Assembly: GCA_030549335.1 (NCBI GenBank)
Contig: JAUKPH010000017.1
Location: 3,403,001 to 3,467,000 of the forward strand
Direction of reading: 5' to 3'
Source: Pontederia crassipes
Lineage: Eukaryota > Streptophyta > Magnoliopsida > Commelinales > Pontederiaceae
Length of the DNA: 64,000 bases
Positions 25,701-36,485 of this stretch are shown in pieces. The notes below the pieces were generated by a model, which saw only the letters and a list, made by a program, of their open reading frames with translations, did no database searches and was not told the DNA's origin. The number at the start of each line of letters is the position of its first letter. The first letter of the stretch is position 1. The position numbers were made by a program, and so were the translations under genes.

Positions 25701-27451
25701 CTTATTCCTTCTTTTTTGTTCTCGATTAAGAAGGCTAAGAATCCCTCACAACCATTCTTAAGTAACTTATTGGCACATATATATGATATTAGAGGACATC
25801 CACTCGATGCCCTCTCATCAACAAAGTTGAATGATTGTTCATTAGGGGCGAAAATGTAACTATTTTCCTTCGACAATCAAGGTAAGCATGATAGGAGGAC
25901 AACCAGTCCATACACAAAATCACATCAAAATCATGCATATACAAAACAATCAGATCAGCAGTCAAAGACTTATCTTGAACTCTAACATCACATAATTTGT
26001 ATACTAAATATGAAGACAGAGTATTGCCATCAGGAGTTCTGATTGTCAAATAGTATCACAATGGTTCTCTTTTTGTCTTCATATGGCATGCAAACTTTGG
26101 ACTCACAAAGAAATGTGTAGAGCCAGAATATATCAAAGTATGTACCATGGTGTCACAGATAGAAAGATTATCTGTGATCACAGCATTTGAAGCATCCGCA
26201 TCTCTTTGAGTCAAGGCATAAACTTGTCCTTGTGCCATTAGTTATTTCCCTTTTCCAATTGCTCTGTTTGGTAGTTGTGGCTGTTGTTGTAATGGGTATT
26301 TTTATTGTTGTTATTGCTGCTGCATTAGTGGACAATCTTTGATATAGTGGCCCATTTTTTCACACTTAAAATAACATTCTGTCATCATATAACATGGGGT
26401 ATTACCATGGGAATTTCCACACAATCTGCATTGTTGGGAACATTGTGGTTGTGGTTGTTAAGGTCTGCGAAAAGGCACATTGTTTCTTCTTTTCTTAAGT
26501 CAAAATTCCTTGGCTTGAAGTGTTGAAAATTAGGACCTCTCTCTTTCTTATTTTCCTCTTGATTCCCTTGACATGTTTGTAAATCCTTTTCTACCAATTG
26601 AGCCCTTTCATACATATCTTCATATACTCGCAACTTGAGTGCGGCAAGGTTGCTCTTAAAAGCTGGCTTGAGGCCTCTCTCGAACTTCTTTGCTTTTTCT
26701 GTTTCGTCAGCCACTAGGTGTGAAGCAAATCTTGATAGTTCAGCAAATTTTGCCTCATATTGATCCACTATCATATTTCCCTGCTCCAGCTGGAGAAATT
26801 CAATCATTTTCTTGTTCCGATAACAATCTGAAAAGTACTTTGCAAGAAAAACTTCAACAAATTTCTTCCATGTTAAGTTCGGATTATCAGCCAAAATTCT
26901 AGGCTTAGTTGCCTTCCACCAGTGCTCGGTGTTATCTTCAAGCATAAACTCAGCAAATACTATCTTTTCTGGATCCTCACAATCTAAGGCAGCAAATATC
27001 TTTTCCGATTTGTTTATCCAACTCTCGACCTCTGTTGGGTCACCAATACCTTTGAAAGCATGAGGACCAGCTATCTTAAACTGCTTCATTGTACATTTAC
27101 GACCACCTTCAACTTGTTCAGCTCTAGGTTCATTATTTCTTGTATTCTGTTCGTTTTGCATTCTCAGGATATTACTCATTTCTTGCAAAGCTTGCAAGAC
27201 ACCCTTCAATCGAGGATCTCGTTCTGCATTTTGATTTTGGGATGAGCTCTCCCCTCTTGTCGTCATGACCCTAATTAAATCAAGCACATGTATACTTCAA
27301 ATTAATAATATGAAAGGTCATTCCTTAGACCTAAACAAACGTAAGACAACATCTTAAACCTTAAAAAAACTTAAAGCATAACCATGTCATCCTAGACAAG
27401 ATCATGCAACTCTTAACAAAAGGGTAGGACCTATTACTTTGATATCATAAC

Positions 27452-29052
27452 TGTCACGACCCCGATTTAAACGGTGATTTAAATTAGAGTTCGCAACTAA
27501 TTACAGACGATCAAATATTATTTTCATACATTTAATAAATACATATATAACATTCCAATCGAAATCATCCCACTCAATTCCTAATCACTGTTATTTAACA
27601 ATATCAAACATGTGTATGCAATGCAACACTCTCATATGTATGCACGAATCATCAACTGGTCAGTGGTCGGTAGGTGGACTCTAGAGGTGACTCCCATCAG
27701 CGATGTAGCACTTAGCTCCATTCTACCTCATCCCTTTCGGGGAACACATCATATAGCGATAAGTGAACTCTAGAGGTGGCCCCTACGGATTCTAGAGTTG
27801 GCTCTCATTGTGATTCCTCACGATGTAGCATTTAGTTCTGCATGACACTTAGCTCCAGCCTATCTCATCCCATTATTGGGGAACAAAATGATGGACTAGA
27901 CTCTAGAGGTGGCTCCCATTGTGGTCAGCGATGTAGCACTTAGCTCCAACCATTATCCAATGCAATGCACGCAGATGCGAATATATGATTCATCATATAA
28001 CAATTGTATTTCAATATCAGAAGATGAATCATATCATATATCATTTCAAATCGAACAAGATTGCACATCTCGTAATCCATTCATATCATATCACATATGC
28101 TTTTCAAATGTGCAATCATACAATCATTCACATATACTTTTCATAATTGCATTACTCGAAATCAATTCATAATATATCCAAAACACAATACATATAATAG
28201 TCGATGTCACACCGAATTTAAAAGAGGTGAATACATAGAGTAGAAGAAATCAGCTTACCTATAAAGACTAGCAAAATATTTTTCTTTCCTTGTTCACTAC
28301 TTTATTCTTCTACTCCAAAATCTAAAACCCTAGTTGCACATTCTCTTTTTTTTTTTCTAATTTCCTTCAACCATGTAGCATCTTTTTTTCTATCTTTGCA
28401 ATTCGAAGGATGGTGAATAGGGCAGAAGAAGGTAGTAAAAGTGAAAGAATAAGTGTTAAAAGGAAGGGGAACCGACTTCAGCTGGTGGAAACTATTTTTC
28501 CAAAAATACCCTTGTAATATGACTTATTCACATGTAACGCCATTTAAGTAAATGGCTTTTGCATTTTTCATTTATTTATTTATTTATTTATTCATTTACT
28601 TTTGCATTTTTCATTTATTTATTCATTTACTTAAAACATTACATGTAAATAAAGAACTACCCCCATTTGGATTCAAATAAAATATTTAGAAAAATAAATA
28701 ACCAATGAACCGAAATCTAATTTTTTTGTCCGAATAACAAAAATTGCGATTTCACCGATTTTTCGATTTTGTGTCTACATTTTACTTAACTCATACACCT
28801 CCTAAAAATTCTTAAAAATCACTTTTAGAATTCTTTCATATATATGAACAATTACCGGGACTTTAATTTTTTAAATTTTCACTTTTTCGAAAATCACATT
28901 TTCATGTCTTAAGTAAATTTTCATCGAGCTTTTGCACTTTAGTTGATATTGAAGTATAAGTCTTAATATCACATTCATGAATATTATCAATAAGATAATA
29001 TAACATTACATTCATATAATTAATCATGTATAATTAACTTAGAGATATTACA
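27452..29052 (-). repeat. 5' LTR of the Tekay/Del-like element
   Basis: Same outer segments as the LTR at 21520-22750, but its middle, about 27520-28255, is different and longer. Its last base pair CA is followed by AAAAGAGAGAGG, which resembles the GGAGAGAGGAACC flank at the other end of the element. Confidence 0.8.
27655..27960. repeat. Imperfect tandem motif in the 5' LTR
   Basis: GACTCTAGAGGTGGCTCCCAT-like and GATGTAGCACTTAGCTCCA-like motifs alternate three to four times over 300 bases, only in this LTR and not in its partner. Confidence 0.75.
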
Positions 29053-29213
29053 AAAAGAGAGAGGAACGAACGGTAGGAGGGGGGGAGCAAAATTGAATCA
29101 GCCAGATTTTTCCTGAGCCGCCAACATGATCTACGCTTCTCCCATCTCGTCGTCCATTACACATGCTATGGTCACGATGACGAGGAGTGTCCTCCTTACA
29201 CCCATTAAATACT

Positions 29214-29596
29214 CAAGGGATTTAATCTAATCGCATATATATTTTGGGTTTAATATTTGTGCTATCCTTTTTATGAGATAACATCATTGTACTTATGTTA
29301 ATCATCATTTGATTCATGATGAATAATGATTTAATTAATTAAATAATTTTTTAATCTGTCGTTCTTCGTGAAACGGACGATAATTAATAGATTGTGCTAC
29401 AATAATTTTTTCCATTTTTATTTGATGAATGAAAAAGATAGAGACACGGTCCAAGGCCATAATTAAGTTTTTATTTGCCAGTATATATAGTTGTAATTTT
29501 ATATATACGAAGTTATGAATAAAGCAGAAATAGTTCGCTAGTTTGGAATCGAATTTGTTCTGTTCACCTGCGGAATTCGAACGTCGACGGACAAAC
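29214..29596 (+). promoter_or_regulatory. Upstream region of the PPR gene
   Basis: AT-rich DNA with a TATATATAG motif at about 29481-29489, roughly 110 bases before the start codon. A plausible but unproven core promoter. Confidence 0.35.
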
Positions 29597-31501
29597 ATGA
29601 TACTGCTCTGGCGGGCCTCAACCCGCCGCTCGCGCTCCTCCCCCACCCTACGCCGCTTCGTCGTCGCCGCCACTTCCGACTACATCCCACCGGAGTGGAT
29701 CGGACCTTCCCTCGACGTCTCCGACGTTGCCCGCCACCCGAGCGACCCGCCACCCCCGCCCTCACCGTGGCTCCCTCGCGTCCTCTCCGTGCTCCTCGCC
29801 TCGCCCCTCTCATCCGTAGAATCCGATCTCACCGCCTTCTGCCGCAGGTTCCTCATACGCCTCTCTCCTGCCTTCGTCTCCCACTCCCTCCTCCACTCCC
29901 CGGACCTCCGCCGCCGCCCGGACGTCGCCTACCGGTTCTTCCGTTGGGCTGCTGAGCAGAAAAAGTATCCCGGACACGACCTTGATGCCTTCGTCGCACT
30001 AATCGAGATCTTATCGTCTTCGCCTCAGGAAGTTTTTCGGGTTAAAGAAGTCGTTGAAGAGATCAGAAACCATGGGGATCTACCTTTGACGCCGGCGGCG
30101 TCCGCGTCGTTGATCCGGAGCCTTGGCTCCGTGGGCTTGGTAGAGGAATTGTTGTGGGTCTGGCGGTGGATGAAACTGAGCGGAGTTGAGCCGTCGTTGG
30201 TGAGCTTCAACTGTTTGATGAATGGACTTGTGAGTTCATCATTCGTAGATTCCGCTGAGAAGGTCTTCGAGGCCATGGAAAGCAACAGAGTTCTCCCCGA
30301 TGTCGTTTCATATAATACCCTGTTGAAAGGGTACTGTAAAGTTGGGAGGACGAAGAAGGCGGTGAGCCTGTTTGACGAGATGCAGAGGAAGAAGATAGAG
30401 CCTGATAGAATCACGTACTTGACGCTGATGCAGTGCCATCATGCGGACGGGGAGTTCCATGAGTGCTTGACACTGTACCATGAGATGGAGGAGATGGGTG
30501 TGGAGATACCGCCACATGCTTATAGTTTGGTGATCAGCGGGTTATGCAAGGATGGGAAGCCTTTTGAAGGAATGGTGATCTTGGAGAGCATGGTTAGGAG
30601 AGGATGCAAGGCTAATGTGGCTGTTTATACGGCTCTCATCGATGCTTTCTCTAAGTGTGGGAATGAGGAACAAGCTTTGCTGCTATTTGAGAGGATGAAG
30701 AAGGATGGGTTTGCGCCGGATGAGGTCACTTATGGAGTGATTATTGACTGCTTATGCAAGGCTGGGAAGCTGGACAAAGCAATGCACTGGTTTAACTTTT
30801 GCGAAGATAATGGTGTTCAAGTGAATGCAATATTTTACTCTAGCCTAATTGATGGATTTGGGAAAGCTGGGTTAGTTGATAAAGCAGAAAAACTCTTTAA
30901 TGATATGCTGGAGAAGGGTTTTGTACCTGATTCCTACTGCTACAATGTCCTGATTGATGCATATGGAAAAGAAGGCAGGATTGAAGAAGCTTGTGCATTG
31001 TTTAAGAGGATGGAGGCAGAGGGCTGTGATCAGACTGTTTATACGTACACTATACTCATCGATGCTTTATTTAAGAAGCACAAGAACGAGGAGGCTTTGA
31101 AGCTCTGGGATATGATGATTGACAAGGGAATAGCTCCCACTCCGGCAGCATTTCGAGTCCTCTCTATTGGTCTTTGCCTTTCCGGAAAGTTCACTAGGGC
31201 TTGTAAGATTCTGGACGAGCTGGCTCCTATGGGTGTAGTGCCTGAGACAGCTCATGAAGATATGATCAATGTACTGTGTAAAGCGGGTCGAATTGAGCAC
31301 GCTTGCAAACTTGCTGATGGAATTGTGGATAAAGGCCGTGAGATACCTGGAAGAGTAAGAACCATTATGATCAATGCATTGAGGAAAGCTGGGAATGTTG
31401 AATTAGCAATCAAATTAGTGCACAGCAAGATTGGTATTGGCTATGATAGGTTTGGTAGCATAAAAAGGCGAGTGAAGTTCCAGACTTTGTTAAATGAATA
31501 G
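29597..31501 (+). CDS. P-class pentatricopeptide repeat protein, probable orthologue of At1g03560
   Basis: Intronless frame of 634 aa. The first in-frame ATG is at 29597; the frame is open a little further upstream but without an ATG. The start MILLWRASTRRSRSS is Arg/Ser-rich and lacks acidic residues, as in mitochondrial presequences. From about residue 150 on come roughly eleven 35-residue PPR motifs of the P class, such as VVSYNTLLKGYCKVGRTKKA and VYTYTILIDALFKKHKNEEA. There is no E or DYW domain, so an editing deaminase role is unlikely. The C-terminus (ELAPMGVVPE, HSKIGIGYDRFGS, KRRVKFQTLL) matches my recollection of Arabidopsis At1g03560, a mitochondrial PPR protein of similar length. 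Likely role: sequence-specific RNA binding in mitochondria. The 5' third is far richer in G+C than the rest. Confidence 0.93.
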   Translation: MILLWRASTRRSRSSPTLRRFVVAATSDYIPPEWIGPSLDVSDVARHPSDPPPPPSPWLPRVLSVLLASPLSSVESDLTAFCRRFLIRLSPAFVSHSLLHSPDLRRRPDVAYRFFRWAAEQKKYPGHDLDAFVALIEILSSSPQEVFRVKEVVEEIRNHGDLPLTPAASASLIRSLGSVGLVEELLWVWRWMKLSGVEPSLVSFNCLMNGLVSSSFVDSAEKVFEAMESNRVLPDVVSYNTLLKGYCKVGRTKKAVSLFDEMQRKKIEPDRITYLTLMQCHHADGEFHECLTLYHEMEEMGVEIPPHAYSLVISGLCKDGKPFEGMVILESMVRRGCKANVAVYTALIDAFSKCGNEEQALLLFERMKKDGFAPDEVTYGVIIDCLCKAGKLDKAMHWFNFCEDNGVQVNAIFYSSLIDGFGKAGLVDKAEKLFNDMLEKGFVPDSYCYNVLIDAYGKEGRIEEACALFKRMEAEGCDQTVYTYTILIDALFKKHKNEEALKLWDMMIDKGIAPTPAAFRVLSIGLCLSGKFTRACKILDELAPMGVVPETAHEDMINVLCKAGRIEHACKLADGIVDKGREIPGRVRTIMINALRKAGNVELAIKLVHSKIGIGYDRFGSIKRRVKFQTLLNE

Positions 31502-31815
31502 AAACCATTTGATAGCTATGGGTGGTTAATTATTTGGACATAGTTGTCATATGTGCATCTCGATTGAGATCTTGGAAGCAGAACTTAAAAGTACCAGGAT
31601 ACAAGAGATGCACTGAAGTCATAATGGCAGCAGACTATCCTCAAAAAATAAATGGCAGACTACAAGGTTCCTTTTGGGTTTTTTTCATAGTTCCTGGTTA
31701 GTGTAATAACTCTTTCATCACTGCCTTAAAAAACCTCCCTCACAATATAGTAGCCTGTGAAAACTTTCTTGCTGATCATGTTTGTTCTTTTCTCTCTTTT
31801 TTTTTTTTTGCATAG
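31502..31815 (+). other. PPR 3' region
   Basis: Probably the 3' UTR of the PPR gene followed by intron sequence of the PRAF-type pseudogene, which ends in a T run and a CATAG acceptor at 31815. Confidence 0.4.
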
Positions 31816-32050
31816 ATATGCAAGGATAAATTTGATGCAGAGGCATGGTTTGTAGGCCTTGAGGCATTAATCTTCCCTGAAAGATGCCAACATTCTAAAC
31901 TTGATGGTTGGAGTGATGGTGGACTATCCTTTGATGTATGCTGACATCTGAATCCCATAGTGCTCAATGATTATGGCCATCCATGTGGTTCTTCATTAAA
32001 TTTCAAGATGAAAGCTCCCAGTTCATCTTAACGGGCTTGGCTTCTCTGTA

Positions 32051-32223
32051 CAACAACAACAACAAAGCCTTATCCCACTAGGTGGGGTCGGCTACATGGA
32101 TCATACGACGTCATTCCGCTCATATTCGTTGATCCATGTTCATGAGATTCGACAGGGTTTTACGCTGGCTGTCGGGGCCTAACACAACCCTCCTCCTTTA
32201 TCCGGGCTTGGGACCGGCTATAA
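32051..32223 (-). mobile_element. Short RTE-tailed (SINE-like) element
   Basis: About 170 bases. On the minus strand it runs from TATAGCCGGTCCCAAGCCCG through AAAGGAGGAGGGTTGTG to GCTTTGTTGTTGTTGTTG. Its last 70 bases match the 3' end of the RTE LINE at 36486-38690. A second copy lies at 34778-34940 in the opposite orientation. It has no coding frame. Confidence 0.8.
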
Positions 32224-32438
32224 AACAACCAAGATTACAACATTCCAATAAAAATATTTAAACTTCAGGATACCTGCAGTGATGTAAAACACCAAGGCAA
32301 CTATTAGCATCACTAGCAACTCAGCCTTCCTAAACAGTACGACTTCTAATTTGTTACCTGGAAACATGAATATGCTTCCCCGACCTCCAACACGACTATA
32401 ATAAAGCGTTGTCCAAATAAGATTTCATAACATTAACA

Positions 32439-33351
32439 TTACTTAAATTCAATCCAAACATTTCGAAACTTGAGAACTGCAAGATAGGCAATAAATCCTA
32501 GAGAGATTCAAGAGAATAAAAATTAACGCTTGGACTTCAACAGTTTGGTAAAAGATGAAAGTGAGCTCAATAAAAATTTCTTAAAGCACGTACCAAGAGC
32601 TCGGAGTATTCTGAGATCAAACTTGTTTGCGAGGGTGCTCTGCCTAATAGTTTCTGCCCGCCTCTCGGCCAACTTCTTTAAGCAAATGAGCAAACCCTAC
32701 AGAAAAAGAAATCAAATGGCCAAATTTGTGCTAACCAAATGTTAACCTTTTTTTTCTTAGATATGTGGAAAAGAACACATACGAGCTCCGGATCAGTAAG
32801 AGAATCAACAAACTGCTTTTCCTCGAGGGATTGCTGGGGATTCTTCTTGCCGGCACTTTTGCTGGTCCACCCTGCATGATGCTTGATCTTCTTCCTCTTC
32901 GGCAAGTTTGCAGGATTTTCAGGGACGCTGGTGGAATGTCCCAGGTGCGAGGAACAGGTGAGGCAGTTTCTGTAGGCTCCTTAGGTGTGTCTGCTGCAGG
33001 GGTTAGAGTGTCTTGACACTTCTTCATCTTTGCCCAGCTAGGTGCTGCAAATTGGGTTTGTAACAATGGCACACTACTACACCTGTTGGAAACAGATCAG
33101 AGAACACAATCGAAAATGCAGCAGCCATAGCAACAGAGAACATGTTCTCACTGGCTCAGTCACGGCCATAACAGCAAAGAAATATATACATCCTACAAAG
33201 AATGGATTTGAAGCCACGAGACAAACAAAACGGAAAACATTCACAACAGTATCAATGCGATATGACAGTGAAAGATTACCTCTTGAAATTTGTGGAAAAG
33301 GAAAGCCATTCGCGGAGAGCTGCGATGTCTTCTAGCTTTCCCTCGTTTCAT
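32439..33351 (-). CDS. Candidate small multi-exon gene, function unknown
   Basis: Possible exons on the minus strand: 33280-33351 (MKRGKARRHRSSPRMAFLFH, then GT); a middle exon ending at 32783 (KRKKIKHHAGWTSKSAGKKN...DSLTDPEL, then GT); 32594-32696 (GLLICLKKLAERRAETIRQS..., AG and GT edges, phase 1); and 32439-32497 (GFIAYLAVLKFRNVWIEFK, stop). The last three exons join in frame. The link between the first and middle exons is unresolved: two frames look protein-like between 32880 and 33070, so a missed exon or a frameshift is possible. The product would be small and basic. I do not recognise the family. It overlaps an intron of the PRAF-type pseudogene on the other strand. Confidence 0.35.
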
Positions 33352-34777
33352 TTGAAATGGGATCACCGAAAGAAATCAAATTGAACACGACGCAGCTAGA
33401 TTTCTTTCAATGCCTCTGCGTACTTGAAACAAAAATCAGGCATCATTTTGACATAAGAGGAAAAAAAATATTTTGGGAAGATATATTTCCAGGTAACGAC
33501 ATCCCACTGATCTTAAGGCATCTAACTACATCCTCCAATGTTGGTAATCTCACAGTGACATTTAATGACATTGGCTCCCATGGAGGAGTCCAACTGCAAT
33601 CATAGACATAGAAACATAAACCTTATGGCCCAAATTCCAATCACATGGTATATTTACACATGAATCATTATAACGAGATTGCAAAAGCCAAAACAAATAC
33701 TTCTCTAAGTTCTCTTTAAGAATGTTCTTTTTCTTATTTCTTATATACGACATTAGTACCATAACCACTTAACATAGTAAATAGTACAAAAGATAACATA
33801 AATCAGCATTTATTTGGGAGCTGAATATACCACGTATATATATACGTGAGCTTAAGACACAGACAGAAAAAGTTTTGGTTGCACTATACATCGAGACATA
33901 ACATTTGGTCTCCATTTTTTCTTCTAAAGTCACATGTTCCCCATGCGTTGACCGCATGGTATGTGTTTCACGGTGTACATAGTCTCTCAGTCTCTCTATC
34001 TATCTATCTATATATATATATATATGGGGGAGGGAAGGGGGAATGCAGAACTGCACGAGCATTTTTGCAATAGATAGGGAAAGTTATAGATAACCCTATA
34101 AGCTTAGCTATCCTGTGTAGTCAGCATATTTTAACTGTTAAATCCCACTTGACAGTTCATAACTTCAGTTTTTTTAACCAAACATCACATTCTTTCTCCA
34201 TATGATCCCTAACCACACTGTGTATCCAATGAGTTTGGCAATGCACTATACACAAACCTCATAGGAGAAAGCGGATCATGATCATGTCAATTCCCGTCAC
34301 TCTGCATTCTTACCTTTTTAATGGTAAATGAAGCCACTTTACTGAATGCAGATGCCTTTCTAATGACAAGTGATGCTGAAAGTATTAAATCACCATCTCT
34401 CTCCATCTTCCAAGTCCCTTTCTTCCATATGTGATGTCGAAAGTATTTGATCATCAATTGGACAGTCCAAATGAAAATTCTGCTAGGATGACTTGACAAG
34501 TTCTCTTTGATATCTTCAGCAAGATATTCTCTCCTAGGAAAAAAACCACTCAAGATCATTTCTGATTGCTTGGCTTCTCTGTAATGCTGCTCAATTTGTT
34601 GATTCCTATATATTTCTGATTTTGTCTACCTTTTAATTTCAAGATCATTTCTACCTTTGAGAGGGTGTGAATAAAAAGTTTGACAAATCAATTTTGAAGT
34701 AATACATGCAATCTGTAAATATGATGGATGACCCTTGAAACATTGATTAGAGAAAAAACAGAACTCCGCCTATATTT
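33352..34777. other. Non-coding interval with a TA/TC microsatellite
   Basis: No supported gene; it corresponds to intron space of the PRAF-type pseudogene. A (CTAT)n/(TA)n microsatellite lies at about 33990-34026. A 90-codon minus frame at 34287-34559 has no recognised domain. Confidence 0.45.
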
Positions 34778-34940
34778 TATAGCCGGTTCCAAGCCCGGAT
34801 AAAGGAGGAGGGTTGTGTTAGGCCCTGACAGCCAACATAAAATCCTGTCGAATCTTATGAACATGGATCAACGAATGGCGTCGTATGATCCATGTAGCCG
34901 ACCCCACCTAGTGGGATAAGGCTTTGTTGTTGTTGTTGTT
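34778..34940 (+). mobile_element. Short RTE-tailed (SINE-like) element, second copy
   Basis: Plus-strand copy of the element at 32051-32223: TATAGCCGGTTCCAAGCCCG at the start, GGGATAAGGCTTTGTTG and a (TTG)n tail at the end. It differs from the first copy by scattered substitutions and a short gap. Confidence 0.8.
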
Positions 34941-36485
34941 CTTGAAAAAACAGGTTTTGGCAAGTGTTACCTCTTTGGGCTTCATCCAGGAAATGGGAGT
35001 CCTGATTGTCTTTATTTTTATGAAATTGCCAAATTTTACCTTGGACCAATGAATTACTTCCTTCATATTCCCATCTCAGGAGTCTTCGGTATTATACTTA
35101 GGAATTTACTTTGGCATCACTCTTGCATAACTGTAGTCATTCCATTTTTCAGCACACTTGGGTTTGTACTTATATGAAACTTTTTTTCTTCTATATTTTG
35201 AACTCAGATATTCCTATCATGCTTACTCAAATTGATATATAGTTTCAACATGTTTTTCCTTTAAATATTTCCAGGATACAGAAGACTTGATCTCAAATAG
35301 TTCAAGTAACAGCTCAATTAGCACCACGTTGGATATCACTTCTCCTGACGGCAACCTTAACACAAGTTGTCTACCAGTTGTTTCTTCTAAAAGCTTGATA
35401 TGTTTAGAAAGATCAGATGTAATAAATATGCATGGCAAGGGTGCTTCTGCAGAAGTTTTTTAAGTCACTGTTCCTTGCGCTTCTAGCTCCTCAAGTCATG
35501 GCTTTGCATAAGATGACTGTGATGGTCTAGGAGACATATACGTTTGGGGTGAGGCCATATATGATATATCTGTGAGGGCAGGACATGTTCGAAATTTTAG
35601 CATCTCCAATGGAAGAACTGACATCCTTTTTCTTGGGAACAGAGAGCACTTCACAGCTGAAGGAGGTAGAATCTTTGATTGGTTTTAAGTTAATAGCTGC
35701 TTCATGTGGTGTTGGCACACTACCATAGTTATAGAGGTTTTAGTTGTCTCAGTCTACTGCTAGTGCACCTTCTGGGAAATTATTTTGCTTGGGGCGATGG
35801 AGACAAGTATCACCTTGGTCATGGTGATAAGGACCACACCTTAAAGTTACTTCTGTTGCTTCATTAATAGACTACAATTTTCTCAAACAAGCATGTGGTC
35901 ATAGTATGACAATTGGTTTAATTACTTCTGGATGTGTTTTTACAGTGGAAAGTGTCATTTACTGTCAGCGTAATCCATTATCTGATGGAAAGTTTCCACG
36001 CGTAGTGGAAGACAAGATTCTGGATGAATCAGTTGCTGAAGTTGCATGTGGTTCATACCATGCTGCAGTTTTAACAACTAAGAATGAGGTTTATACTTGG
36101 GCAAAGGAGCCAATGGAAGACTAGAACATGGAGATATTGAAGATGACAAATGCGTACTCAAGTTGCAGCACTGAAGGGTAGAGCTGTCGACAAATTGCTT
36201 GTGGTGCAAACTTCACAGCTGCAATTTTCTATTATAAATGGGTGTCAAGCTCGGAACAATCTGAGTGTTACAACCATTTGGTTTCTTCTGAAAGAGACAT
36301 AATTGCTAACACTGAGGTCTTGTACATTTTTGTTCATGCAGTTCAAGAAAGGCCTTTAGAGCAGCCCTAACACCAAAACCTTGGAAACCTTATCGAGTTT
36401 GTGATACCTGCTATGTGAAGTTGAATGATGTGCTAGAAGCCTAGAACCTGATGGAAGCCATAAGAGGACTGCTTTACCCCTCCTA

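Larger units (their letters stand above)
21520..29052 (-). mobile_element. Ty3/gypsy element, Tekay/Del-like chromovirus, decayed
   Basis: Reads on the minus strand: LTRs at 27452-29052 (5') and 21520-22750 (3'), both starting TGTCACGA on the plus strand. Parts in order: an initiator-Met-like primer site next to 27452, gag about 26385-27287, protease/RT about 24900-26240 (FIDDILIYS), RNase H about 24445-24636, integrase about 23455-24435, and a C-terminal chromodomain-like tail near 22800-23010. A polypurine tract (AAGGGGGGTAGAA) abuts the 3' LTR. The MAPYEALYGR motif after integrase points to Tekay/Del. The element is clearly broken, with roughly half a dozen or more breaks, and looks old. 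Confidence 0.88.
20690..29213. mobile_element. Inverted-repeat element split by a gypsy insertion
   Basis: ATTTAATGGGCGTCCTCC with GAGGACACTCCT at the left is mirrored at 29180-29213 by AGGAGTGTCCTCC...ACCCATTAAAT. The two arms, 20690-21519 and 29053-29213, together make an element of about 1 kb with roughly 30-bp inverted ends. The gypsy element at 21520-29052 separates them. Superfamily is undetermined because no unambiguous target duplication was found. Confidence 0.55.

Noticed and set aside
29543-29596. Upstream extension of the PPR frame
   Set aside because: It contains no ATG; the first in-frame ATG is at 29597 and begins a good presequence.
34287-34559. 90-codon minus frame thought to be transposase
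   Set aside because: A weak resemblance to Mutator transposase in one short stretch only; nothing else supports it.
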